From contig NC_079880.1 of assembly GCF_029227915.1 (NCBI RefSeq), positions 23,064,501-23,128,500 of the forward strand: 64,000 nt of DNA. Direction: 5' to 3'. A model generated the notes under the pieces. It was given only the letters and a program-made list of their open reading frames with translations, did not search any database and was not told where the DNA came from. Every line of letters begins with the position of its first letter. Position 1 is the stretch's first letter. Both the position numbers and the translations under genes were made by a program. This document shows, piece after piece, positions 47,001 through 61,100 of the stretch. Source of the stretch: Hydractinia symbiolongicarpus. Lineage: Eukaryota; Cnidaria; Hydrozoa; Anthoathecata; Hydractiniidae.

Positions 47001-47677
47001 TTCCTGTCATAGTTTTTAATGTTTTAAACTCTGAGAATGAAGCCAGTCGGTACTAATATCACCAGCTTAAAAAAAGTAGTCGACTTGTAAGGTCTACGTG
47101 ATTTCAATCTTTTCCAGAAATAGGCGAGGGGAATTGTGCCTTAATTAATCAATTTTTTCCCAATCTTTTGTCTGTCAACCTCCTTACTGAGGCATAAAAA
47201 GTCATAAAACAGGTAGCAATCTAGTATGCAAAGGGTAACAATGGATATCACGGCAACAGCACTCTTTGAACGATAAGTTGACATGTTTGGGAATAGTAAT
47301 TGTTCAAAATGTTGCAAATAAAGTTTAGTATGTCTCTCCTCGATAATGTCTTTGTGTTACCTTTTCTATTGAAATGTTAATAGTAGTTTTTGGTAGATGT
47401 GCAAACACAGCAGTCGGCAATTAACTTAACGGAAGATAATCTAATTACTAGCTCGCAGGGTATGTGATTGGTAACGATACGTAAGTGACTGACTATCTTT
47501 GTCCCTTTTGGAGATTCGACGTCACAGTCTCTCATGTATATCGGCTACATAAATACAAAAAACATAGACCGAATCATATTAACCACCAATACATTCTTTT
47601 TTTCTAAGGCGATGATCGTGTGTTTGGATTAAAATGAAATTTGGTATACTGTACAATCAAATCTTGCTGAACACTGT
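44001..47677. other. Intergenic, no gene recognised
   Basis: About 3.7 kb AT-rich DNA with only ORFs lacking recognisable domains. No inverted or tandem repeat of note apart from short runs (repeated GGCCCA near 46730-46760). Confidence 0.5.
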
Positions 47678-47838
47678 TGTGGAGAAATAAAACAATAGGT
47701 TTTTTGTTTTTTATTGTTATTTACGACAATTTAATTGGTTAGCCAATTTCTTTTGTTTTAGCCTTTAAGCGTGTATGTTTTGGAGCATGTGCTTACAGTT
47801 AGAAAATATACTTTCAAGAACTCGCACGTTTTCTCACA
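47678..47838 (+). repeat. 5' LTR
   Basis: TGTGGAGAA to TCTCACA. Shares ATTGTTATTTACG, GGTTAGCCAATTTCTTTTG and GAGCATGTGCTTACAGTTAG with the 3' LTR. The copies differ at several sites and by indels, so the insertion is not recent. Confidence 0.85.
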
Positions 47839-48172
47839 TGGCGTCCGATGATTGTATTTATTTAATTTGGTTAAAAGTATAATTTCATTACACTTTACGC
47901 GATATTTATAAATTTATATTACAAGGAAATTGATTTTAGTTATCGTATGTCCACGGTTAGAGAAGTCCGTTCAGTTTTTAGTTTAATCGAACATTTTTCG
48001 GACATTGCATGTATGTTATGGTTTACGTATACCCTAAAAAATAATTTTAATAATAATTATACGAACACTGGGATAATATACGGACACTATTGCTTCACAA
48101 AAAGTTTATAAAATATTAAGTTTTACACGTGTTTTTTGTGGTTTAACTTTGCGGTTTGTTGCGATTTTTACG

Positions 48173-49304
<1,132 letters not shown>

Positions 49305-49617
49305 TATAGTTATTTATTCATTTGTTTTATGTAGTTTATACTTCTACATCGGTGTGATATTTGATTTGAAGGTTGTGTACATGTTTTAAGGTTGGAGTGT
49401 TGTTTTTCTTACATTTGTAAAAAGTTGAACGTTTCTTGGTTTTTGTACTTCATACTTTATTGTTCGGTTCGTTTGGCCTCACATTCTGGTTGTTTATTGT
49501 TTTTCTCAACGGTGAAGAATCAAGGTTTTTGTGCATACTTGGTTTCAAGTTCACATTTTTGTTTCAAAGCTCACAAGAACTAGGGGCGATTTACTTTGAA
49601 TTCATTTTCTAAGCAAA

Positions 49618-50700
49618 ATGACAGAGAATTTAACAAGACTTCGTGGAACAAGAAAAACCTACTTACGTATTATTTCCAATCAATAACAACAAATTTTATT
49701 TCTGATTGAATCTTATTCATCAGAAAAAGACATTCAGTTAAAGGCAAGTAAAAACAGGTTTCTGGAAAAAGTTAAAAAACTGGACGATGAAATTATTGAA
49801 AAATTAAATGACGAGGAAATGGAGAGTGAATTAGAAAGTGCCCTCACTCGGAATGACACCTTTCATGAGATACTTGTAAATATTAATACTATTGATGTAC
49901 GTGAAAAAAATATTTAACCTGTCTATTAATTCCTCAAATGATTCAACGACAAAAATAAAACTTTCTAAATTGGAAATTCCCAAGTTTAACGGCGAAATAA
50001 CAAAATGATAGTTATTTTAGGATCCTTTGAGTCTTTGGTGATATAAACAGGTCCAGCTAATTGCATTCCTTTCTTTGCGATGAAGCTAAATACGTCATTT
50101 TCTCTTTTGAAAAAACGGTACGGAAACACACAAGTTCTAATTAGTTCATTCATGAACAAATTTGTCTCGTTAGCTAAAGTAACAAGCAATAATGATGTAA
50201 AAAATTCGAGAAAATTATTAGACCAAACGGAATCCACTATTCGTAATCTAGACTCACTAAATGTTAAGACACACAGCTATGGAACTTTTCTTAATCCCAC
50301 TATAAACTATAAACTACTGGACAGTATTCGTGTCAGTATTGCCAAATAATTGACAACGACTTATGGAACATTGAAACCTTACTTGTGTTATTACGAAAGG
50401 AAGTTGAGGCTAAGGATCGTTCATTTGCTGTCGGTGCTTCTTTTGGAAAACTAGACGAAGGAAAATGTACAAGATCATTTCTTAGCTTAATATATATGTG
50501 CCGTTTGCAACAAATCTAACCACCCATCGTAGAAGTGTCTAACAATTACTATCCTTGTCACTCGAAAAGAAATCGTAAACACAAAACAGCTGTGTTTTAT
50601 ATGTTTAAAAAACGGACATTCGGCTAAACAATGTAATCGTACTAAGTATTCTTGCAACAAATGTTCAGACAAACATAACATTGCTATTTGCACTATTTCA
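49618..50700 (+). pseudogene. BEL/Pao gag, broken
   Basis: ATG at 49618 opens MTENLTRLRGTRKTYLRII, typical of BEL-type Gag (DUF1759 class), but hits a stop after 21 codons. Later frames show KLSKLEIPKFNGEITK (about 49955-50005), a segment around 50080-50350 (LLKKRYGN..QVLISSFMNK..TIRNLDSLN), and a zinc knuckle CFICLKNGHSAKQC near 50590-50640. Multiple stops and frame changes, so no Gag protein could be produced. Confidence 0.75.
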
Positions 50701-50879
50701 AAACCAAAAAATCCACAATATTCAGTTACTATTTAACAGCGGAAGTCAGCGCAGTTAGATTAGCGAAAAACTACGGACATTGTTAAAATTGCCTACGGTA
50801 AGAACCGAAAAAATTGCAATTAACACGTTTGGTTCGACGTAATCAAAGTACGAAACTGTAGATGTTCTTCCTCTACAAT

Positions 50880-53215
50880 TATTTTTGAATAATAAAGTAC
50901 TTATAATTGAATGCCTTAGTACATCGCTTATATCGTACATCCATGCTTATATGCACTGACATAACTAATCAAAATACAAGTCTTGTTTCTTTCACTTATC
51001 CATATCTACAGAACGTAAAATTGGCTGACTATTCAGACGGTAATCAGAAGGAAATAAATATTTTAATCGGAGCAGAGCATTGTTATGACTTTGTATATGG
51101 AAATGTGATCAGAGGACGAGCCCATAAGCCAGTTGCTATAGAATCTGTATTCGGGTGGGTACTTAAGGCTTTTTACGATTGCAGCACAACTTATGTCAAT
51201 CTTGCGCCTACTAACATTTTTTTTTTTTTTGTACATAATAATATTAGACTGTCGTACATAAACCGGCCTGTCCTGATTATGTTCCTTTTATAAAGTGCCA
51301 AATGATATATTTTAAACTGTGGTAAGTAATAAGCCGGCCTGTCCTGATTATGTTGCCCTGAATATGTATTTTCTGCCCTGTTCTTAACCGGGGCAAGCTG
51401 CCGTACATAATCAGGGCAGCGTTTATTATCCGGGCAGAAAAGCCTGCATTTATCATTTATCATTTTTTTTTTTTTTTATTTATTTTTTTTTTCACATCTT
51501 GCGCGCCAATACTGAATCCATTAATCGTTTACCCGACAAAGAACATCTGTAACAATGGAAAAGGTTTTACGAGGAGAATTTTTGGAATAACCTCTCAGAA
51601 TATGACAACTCTTTAAAGAATTTTGAAAAGAAATTACAATTTTAATAAGGACAGGTACGTCGGTCAACTTTCCTTTCTAAAGAATCCGACAGAACTACCT
51701 TATAATAACCAGTTGGCTAAAAGCAGGACAATGCATTTACTTCAAACTTTAAAAAGAGATCCTGAACTTTTGATGCAATATGACAACACAATCAAGGAAT
51801 ATTTAGACACAGGAATACTTTGGGAGGTCAAACCAGATCAAGTTCACAATACCTCGCATTATTTGCCACATCGCGCAGTCGTAACGAATGATCGTGAAAC
51901 AACAAAAGTTCGAATTGCTTTTGATCCCTCTGCCAAGCATAAAAACCAAAATTCTCTTACCGATTTACTAAATCCAGGACAATGTTTACTGCCGCATTTA
52001 TTTGACTTGCTAGATTTTCCCCATTCGTTGAAGGTTCTTTAATTTTTATATCAACGTTCGAGGGTTTGGCCATCACAGAAACAAATTTTTCCATCGGATG
52101 ATTATGATTTGGGGGGAAAAAGTAGTTCATTCGTAGTAACTGATTCTAATTCTCAAACCGTCGGTATCGGTAAAATTATTGATTGTAGAAGGTTTGGTTC
52201 CATTGTAAAACTGGTGAGGGTTACGGGGTATGTATTGAGATTTATAGCACGGTTGAAAGATATCAAGTTTGATACTGTAGAGTTAGCAGTGCCGGAAATA
52301 AAAGAAACAGAAAAACCCTTGTTATTATATGATCAGACGTTCATTCTAAACTTGGAAAAACTTACAAAGGTTAAACATTCATTAAAATTATTCAAAGATG
52401 ACAGTGGTTTGTTTAGAGTACGTACAATAATTCATGGCATTAAAGCGTTTAGTTACGACAAAAAAATTTCCAATTTTTTTTACACAGTGACAGTTACAAA
52501 GCTTATTATTTTTAATGAACACGGATCGAAGTGGCGATCGGAGTCACAGTGGCGTTTCTGCTACAATAAATCATCTACATTTGTCTTATTGGTTATTACG
52601 AGGAAGGCAAACTGCAAAAAAAGTTTTAAAGATGTGCTTTTTTTGCAAAATTGTTCGGAACAAAACCTTATCGGGACCGGAAATAAATTGCTTGCCAGAG
52701 TTTCGCGTTATCTGTAATCACAATTTTAAATTTGTTCGAGTGGACTACGCAAGTCCCCTTTATTATAAAGACTGCGAATCGGTGCGCAAATACATCTCGA
52801 AATATCAAGTGATCTTGACGTCGATTCATTACTTCTTCCGTTACGACAATTTCATTCATAGTGTGGTTTGTCAAGTTTATTTTCGTTAGCGATAACCCTA
52901 AAACATTTAAGGCGGAACAAGTAAAGAATTATTTACGTACAAATAATTGTAATTGGCACTTTATACTACAACGTTCTCTTTGGTGGGGAGGGTTTTATGA
53001 ACGATTGGTTGGCTTAACAAAATCGTGCATGAAAAAGATTGTTTCCTGCATTTGAAGAACCACGTCCAATTGCAGCAGAAATTCAAAGCGCATTAAACTC
53101 ACGTCTGTTTATGCATGTCGAAGATGACCTGGACAATAATGTGTTAATCCAACTCATTATCAACTCATTTTTAGGTGTAATTTCAACGAAAAATGTTGCG
53201 ACTTAAATCTTCAAA
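50880..53215 (+). pseudogene. BEL/Pao pol: protease, RT remnant and integrase, broken
   Basis: Protease region 50907-51180: KLADYSDGNQKEINILIGAE and PVAIESVFGWVL. RT start 51623-52040: LLMQYDNTIKEYLDTGI, HYLPHRAVVTNDRETTKVRI, then it ends; the YxDD-bearing RT core and RNase H are missing, because the next segment (DCRRFGSIVKLVRVTGYVLRF, 52170-52250) belongs after RNase H. Integrase 52515-53060: HHCC-like zinc region (GVSATINHL..CFFCKIV), the first Asp in VDYASPLYYKDC, the second in SDNPKTF, and WWGGFYERLVGL. Frames change repeatedly. A ~280-bp palindromic insertion separates protease and RT. Confidence 0.75.
51215..51495. mobile_element. Small inverted-repeat insertion between BEL protease and RT
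   Basis: CCGGCCTGTCCTGATTATGT occurs at about 51264 and 51332; its inverse ACATAATCAGGGCAG lies at about 51404. Poly(T) runs flank both sides (51218-51231, 51465-51493). Not part of BEL coding sequence. Confidence 0.55.
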
Positions 53216-53665
53216 CGAATTATTGTAATGTAGATTTCATTAAATCTTTTAAACAAATGAAGTTCGTCATGAAACATTTTTGTAGTCGGTTTTATAAAGA
53301 GTATACGGTAGCATTACAGGAATGAAGTAGAGTATGTACGTTTCACAAGAACATTGATGGAAGTTTGGTCGGAGACGTCGTATTAATAAAAGATTAAAAT
53401 TGTCAAAAAGGCGATGGAAAAAGGGAAAAGTAACAAACATTATTAAGAGCAAGGATGGATTAATAAGAAGAGTTAAAATTACAATTTTTCTCCCCTACTC
53501 TGGTACGTGTGTATTTAAAATATACAATTGGTTGTACACGTGGAAGTAAAGCAACACGGAGAAAAGTCAGCGTCGTCCACACGTCGTACGAAGAGGATTA
53601 CTGCAGCGATTCCAGATGCTATAAGAAAGTTATTAGAACAGTGACAACGAGTGTCACTGGGGGAG

Positions 53666-53833
53666 TGTGGAGAATATAGTTTATAAAACAATAGGTTTTT
53701 TGTTTTTATTGTTATTTACGGCAACTTGATTGGTTAGCCAATTTCTTTTGTTTTTGACTTTAGGCGTGTATATTTCTGAGCATGTGCTTACAGTTAGAAA
53801 ATATACTTTAAAGAACTCGCACGTTTCCTCACA
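53666..53833 (+). repeat. 3' LTR
   Basis: Counterpart of 47678-47838, preceded by the GGGGGAG polypurine tract. Confidence 0.85.
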
Positions 53834-55188
53834 ATTATGGTCACATTGTAGGAAATTGGAACATTTATTAGCCTATGCGTAGCTATAAACGGCTATTTAC
53901 TGCCTTGTCTGATTTAAATATTGTTCAAAAAATAAATTAGACGAGGCACGAATGATATGTTATGTTGATAGACCATGAGATTATGGATGCTGAACAAAGA
54001 ACGAACTTTGTAGATCCAACCTTCTGCCCAAGGCCATTACCTACAGCCGAAAAAAAAGTCAGCATGGACGCTGCAACATAGAAAAATGCAAGTAGTGGTA
54101 GAATTAAGGTTGTGTTAGGTGTGTGGTTATCCACGCAGTCGATATTACGGCTTTCCAAAGTATTTTCCGAGGTATTCAAAATTTGCAAAACAAGAAGTAT
54201 TGCATTTCACGCAAATAAGTATTCATAGGATTAGTCTCTCTTAATGAAGTCTTTTTGAATGTTGAGAGATTTTTCATACAAGTGATAAACAATACAGAAA
54301 TAAGAAAAATAAAATGATTTTTGCTAAAAGTTTCAAAACTTGTGAATCTTCAAGGCGCCCTAGAATTATGCATTTGAATGTTGTGGAAATCAAAAGTCAC
54401 GAACTTTCTAAATGCCATCGGTAGCATCTTTTTACAAAATACCAACCAAAATAATTTTAACATGACCTGCAATTTTTACTATACTTTTTTATAAGGTCAT
54501 TAGCAGTCGTCTCCGAAAAGGAAACAGAAACAATTATAAATTGGAACGAATATAATCTTATGTAATGTGTGAGTACAGTAATAAAAAAACCCATGCGACT
54601 GTGACAATAAAGTGTTCACATTTATAACCTTTTTTTATCCAACCAATTTTGGCCTATATTATAACACCCAACCCGCAGCTATACATTACGGTAAGAATCT
54701 CTTCTAAATTTTATTTCAGTTTTTTTAATCCAAATAAAAAATAATAGCAAATTCGTCATACAAAAGCTAGCAAAAGATGTCTAAATACCACAATCATAAA
54801 ATTTTTGCGCATGTTTAAATCTAGCAACCGTATATTTGACACTCTTAATTTCCATGCACTCTGTATAGGTAATATAAGAAATAAATTTTATTCAGAATTA
54901 AAACTTTACACAATTTATATCATATCCTTTTTACATTCTTCTGACTTGTAAGTGCTTATTGTTAGGCGCTTTTTTAACAGGTTCCACTGAGGTTGTTTAA
55001 CAAGTTTCGCTGAGGTCGATGTTATAAGTATGTAAGATAAACTCAAACTTTTCAAATACGGTTTACAATGTAGCAATTCCTTGGTATGATCATCTGTTAT
55101 GTCCATTTTCAAAAGTCTAGCAGTTTTAGTATGTTTCTTGAAAGTTTCTTTAATAAATTTTTGCGGCATGCATCCATTGAGTTTTACG
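53834..55188. other. Intergenic and NLR-B 3' flank with a decayed LRR
   Basis: No separate gene. From 54387 it is the flank of segmental duplication copy B. The minus strand at 54915-55169 encodes a further LRR-like unit (DITDDHTKELLHCKPYLKSLSL) out of frame with the NLR-B end, showing that the original solenoid was longer. Confidence 0.6.
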
Positions 55189-58100
55189 TCATGTTTGATT
55201 GTACCTAAGATTCAGAATTTTCAAATAAGGTATATACAGTTGCAGATGTTTGATATGATCCCCGTTCAAGTTGCAATGACTTAAATTCAATTCTTCTAGC
55301 TTGTTAGTGTTTTTATTAAATGCTTCTGTAACACATTTCGATATGCATTCCATCGATGTCGGCGTCAAAGTAAAGTTTTCACTAAGATTCAAACTTTTCA
55401 AATATGGTATGCAGGGTTGCAAATGTTTGATATGATCATCGGTTAAGTGGCAATAACTTAACTTCAACTCTTCTAGCTTGTTGGTATTTTTATTAATCGC
55501 TTCTGTAACACATTCCGATATGCATTCCATTGAAGTCGGCGTCAAAGTAAAGTCTAAACTAAGATCCAAACTTTTCAAATATGGTATGCAGGGTTGCAAA
55601 TGTTTGATATGATCATCGGTTAAGTAGCAATTACTTAACTTCAATTCTTCTAGCTTGTTAGTGTTTTTATTAAATGCTTCAATGACACATTTCGATATGC
55701 ATTCCATTGAAGTCGGCGTCAAAGTAGAGTTGAAACTAAGATCCAAACTTTTCAAATATGGTATGCAGGGTTGCAAATGTTTGATATGATCATCGGTTAA
55801 GTGGCAATTACCTAACTTCAATTCTTCTAGCTTGTTAGTGTTTTTATTAAATGCTTCAATGACACATTTCGATATGCATTCCATCGATGTCGGCGTCAAA
55901 GTAAAGTTGGAACTAAGATCCAAACTTCTCAAATAAGGTATGCAGGGTTGCAAATGTTTGATATGATCATCGGTTAAGTGGCAATCACTTAACTTCAATT
56001 CTTCTAGCTTGTTAGTGTTTTTATTAAATGCTTCAATGACACATTTCGATATGCATTCCATCGATGTCGGCGTCAAAGTAAAGTTGGAACTAAGATCCAA
56101 ACTTCTCAAATATGGTATGCAGGGTTGCAAATGTTTGATATGATCATCGGTTAATTCGCAATAACTTAACTTCAACTCTTCTAGCTTGTTAGTATTTCTA
56201 TTAGCCGCTTCTGTAACACATTTCGATATGTATCCCATTGAGGTCGACGTCAGAGTATAGTTTAAATTCAGACCCAAACATTTCAAAGAAAATATGCACG
56301 GTTGCAATTGTTTGATATGATCATCAGTTAATTTGCAACTCATTAAATCCAATTCTTCTAGCTTGTTGGTATTTTTATTAATCGCTTGTGTAACACATTC
56401 CGATATGCATTCCATTGAGGTCGGCGTCATAGTATTGTTTTCAGACAGATCCAAACTTTTCAAATATGGTATACACGGTTGCAGATGTTTGATATGATCA
56501 TCTGTTAAGTCGCAATAACTTAACTTAAATTCTTTAAGCTTGTTAGTATCTTTATTAACTGCTTCTATAACACAGTTCGATATGCGTTCCATTGAGGTCG
56601 CAGTCAGAGTGTAGTTGTCAATAAGATACAAACTTTTTAAATAAGGTATACATGATTGTAATTGTTTGATATGATCATCGGTTAATTCGCAATACCCTAA
56701 AGTTATTTTTTCTAGCTTGATTGTGTCTGTTGATATCGAAGAAATATCGTCGATGGTTAAATGTGTGCCAAGGATTTCAAGATGCTCAGTAGTAGCAACA
56801 GAAGAACTGAGTAGTGGTGACAATTCAACCATTTCATTCGGTAATAACTTACCATCCAACATCTCAATACTAAGTGTTAGTTTTTTTGGTACTACTTCTT
56901 TAATTGTTTTTAAAAAATATATCAATTGATTTAAAAGATGATGGTAGCGAACAAATACAAAATCACCCATACTGAAAAAATATTCTTTTACTACATCATC
57001 AACGTTATCATCATGATATTCAAAAAATGTCTGTAAATATAATTCATGACCTATAGCTTTGAACAAGCATTTCACGGAACCAAGATCACGTGGTCCTCTA
57101 ATATCTTCAACAAACCGTTTAATATAATTGGGGCCGTGATAGGTATCCTCAAGTATTCCACGCAATCCAGCAACCAATGGAAGGCAATTACGCATATTCT
57201 CATATTCTGAAATGCATACCTTTATATCTATTGCAGCATGAAAGATATGGACAGAGCTTAAGAATTCCTGTAAAATTAAATGTTTAAACTGAAAAAAGTC
57301 TCCATCATCATTACCTTCTACTTTCTCGATAATACCTGATTGTTCGATAGCTGTTAAACAGTCGCTACATTCATTTTCAAACTCATCTTGGGTGAAAAAT
57401 ATTCTTTTTTCTTGAAGCGATTTATAAGCAAATTGTGATGCTTTTCTAACCATTTGTTGTATATTTTGGTCTTGTGATAATTTGGCTAGAGAATAGTTCT
57501 TACCTTTAAATTCCCTCATATGATCACGCAAAAATACCAAACAGGCTGCGATGTTTAATTTTGTAGTTGTGTTAAGATCCTCGAGTTTCTTTTCAGATGC
57601 GTACACATTGCATATGATATGCAAATAAACGGGTATGTGAGCCATCGCCTTAAGATTTGAGATTTCATTAAGTGATACATGCAATGATTTAATCTTTTCT
57701 GTGTTGTTTTCAAAAAACTTTTTGACGTAAATACCGATGCTGTTTTCATCAAAACCAGAAACTTCTATCAATTTTGGTTGCTGACTTGTCAGAAATAAAT
57801 TTTTGATTATATCACATGCTTGCGGTCGACCGCATACAAGCACCTTGCTATTAGGCAGTAGTGACGACCTTTCTAATATGATATCGTGCATGATAGATCC
57901 AAGTTCGTGCATAGGATTCCCCGCAGCAATTTCTTTGATATCATCAAGGTATCGAAATTCGTCAATACCGTCTACGATTATTAAAACTCTTCTACTATTT
58001 TCAAGCAACTCATTAAAGAAATCTTGATAAACATTGGGGAAAAATCTTTTGACAAGTTCTTCCCATGTGAAAGTATTGGTTATTGTGTTTATTTGACGAC

Positions 58101-61100
58101 ATGTAAATTTGAAAACAAAATCGAAATCATTCAACATTTTACCATCTGCCCACTGAAAAACAAGTTGATCAATAAGTGATGTCTTCCCAATGCCAGCAAT
58201 ACCTCTAATTAAAACGCATCCATCGCTTTCTTTCACAATATCCTTTATTTCTATCTTTTTTTTTGAAGCAGAATGTGTTTTTAGAAAATGTTCATGATCA
58301 CTGGGATATGTTCCATACCTGGAACCTACTACCAAATCAACATAAGCTTCCTTGCGATCTTTTGTTGTGTGTTCTCTTCCAAAATCTGACTTAAATGCAG
58401 AGGGAATATTCCAATGTGATAGCGTTTTCTTGTAATGGTCCCTTAACTTATTGGAATATTCTTTTAACCCTATAAGACAAGAAGGAAAAGGTAATACAAA
58501 AAAAAAAAAGATTTAATTTAGCAATAAATATTAAAGAATTTTTTTGCAAGATTTGCATAGCTCTAAAACGAAATTACTATATTACTGTTACAAAGATGAA
58601 TTTTGGACATTCTCATTCTTAACGTGTCTTTCCTACCAATGCGTGTATTGATAAGCATATGTTTATTCTAAAAGTTTGAAAGTTACAATTACAAGTGAGA
58701 ATGCTAAAAATAAACGCATGACGATTTTACATGCAATAAACATATGTATTTAAGTTTTGATATTAAAATCATGCGTTTAACATGAGTTTATTCAACACGA
58801 AAGAAATCTTTTGTTTTTACCGACAATGTGTAAAGTAAAAGTAGCTTTCATGAGAAGAATGCACGAGTATTTACAACAACGACAGTAACAAAAAGCGAAC
58901 AAAATAATACGTGATGAAATCTAAAATAGGAATAGTAGCAGAGGAGGCACTGTCTGAGCTGGTTAGACAATAGATATAAGGAAAAAGAAATAAAAGAGAA
59001 CGCTTGGAGATAGATAGATGAAAAATTGGGGTATGGACGTGGCTTAGTGTTTATAATATTTTAACAAATTTAGTAATTTTATTTAAATAAAGATAACCTA
59101 ATTCAAAAATTTCCTTGCTGCCCACATCCATACTTACAAGTCACAAATCTTAACTTTCGTTTAAAAATTAATTTCCGTGTGAACGCATAATCTTTCTGCA
59201 AAATTAATTAGATGAAAATAGGCTCATCCATGTGTTTAGTAATAAACACATGTTTAATAATAAACGCGTTGGTGGGAACTAAAGACGTATTTAAATTCTA
59301 GGTGTATTCATTGGATGTATCCATTGAATTTCTTACCATATGTAAACAAAGTTTTTGAAGTGATTTCATTAATGATATCTTGTCGTCGCAACATCTCAAG
59401 TTCATACTTTAATTCTTTCCAATAAACGCGGTTTTTGGTTTGTTCAAAACATTCCTTCATTTTGCTTTCAGTTGTTTCTGCCGCATTATCACTTTGTGAT
59501 ATTCCAAGCCCTTTACCCAAATCTTTCCAATCATCTCCAATCATTTTTGCAACAACATTTAAAGCAGGAACGCTTGTTAGGTTGTTAAAATCAACTTTGC
59601 TTGCTAAAGAAGAAGGGTTAAATGTGGTTAAGAATGAGATTGAGAGTAAGGTTTGACCAGCTATTTTCCGATTAATTCTCAGTTAAAACAAATATGTGAA
59701 AGTTTACCAGGTGTTTGAATTAAATAAGTTACAACCCAATAAAATGAAAATGTCGTAAATTTTAAATCTTGCTAATAATTCGAGACGTGAGAATATTGCA
59801 ATTTTTGAAAACTTAGTTTCTTTGCTAAAATTAATTACACTTTTATTGACAATGACGTTATTTACGACGACGTAGTTTTCATGCGGCCTCGACCAAGCTA
59901 CTCTCATTATTATGTGCTTCTGCGTTAAAAATTGTACTTAATATTTATTTCGTTGTTTTTCATGAGTTAGGTTTGATTGTTTACCTTTACACTGGCGTTG
60001 ATCGTCTTTCAATTTGCACATATCCTCCTGTAAAAGGTCTGTGCGATTAGATAAATATAAAATTAAATAAATAAAAAAAATAAAAAACTAGTCTTTAAAA
60101 GAAAAGTAATTGTTGGTTCTAACTAAAAATGAATAGTCGATTTGAATTTCCTCTCTTGTATAAATTTGGGCTAAAACTGTAATTGGTTTAAAGTCGTGTT
60201 TAACGAAAATTTTTTCAACCATGTAGCAATTTTGTCATAGATAGTTTTCCATTGCCATTTTCCATTATGACTAATCCTGACTAAATTTTGGGCTAAAACA
60301 ATATCAGATGTAAAGAGACTAAAAATATGATGTGACCTGGATTTTTTTACTGCCTGTGGTATATCGAAAGGCTCTTATCACGAAGCCAGCTTACATATAC
60401 TACTTATATCTGCGTGATTTAATTACGTAGCTAGGAGGGGGAAGGACCTTCTCAGAAGATGCATTTCTTGAGTTTGTGTGTACAGTTTGTTGTTAATTGG
60501 GTTGAATTGCTTACCATTATACTGATGTTGCTGCTGGTCTTTTAATTTACACACATCGTCTTCCAAAAGTTCAGTGCGATTGGATAAACCTTTGAATTTT
60601 AAAATATGAAATTAGTAGAAAAATGAGAAAATGTTTAAAACCTTTTGAAGCTCCTTAAAGCAGTGTACAGGAAAAACGACTCAGAAATATCTCTTAAACT
60701 AGCTACATTTGTAGTAACTTTGTCATTTCAAACTTGCACATGACAAACGAAATAGAAAAAATGGAAACAAGGACACACACCTTTTACATCTTTTTTCATA
60801 GATCTAATATCATTCTGCATCTGTGACATATTCATGTGAATTTGTTTAATCTGTGTTAGAAGATCGTCACTTACAAGGGAATTACACCATAACTCATTTT
60901 GCATGCATAATAACGTTCCCTCCAAATTAGTTACGTTCGACGTTATCTGAGTTCTAAGTGACATATTGGTATTTCTTAATTCATGTAATTCAGTGTCATG
61001 ATAATTTAACTTAATTTGATTGGCCAAAACAATTGATCGTAGTAATAAATTGTTTTGAAGATCTAAACTTACTGTTTTTAGATCATTAACGTTAAATGGG

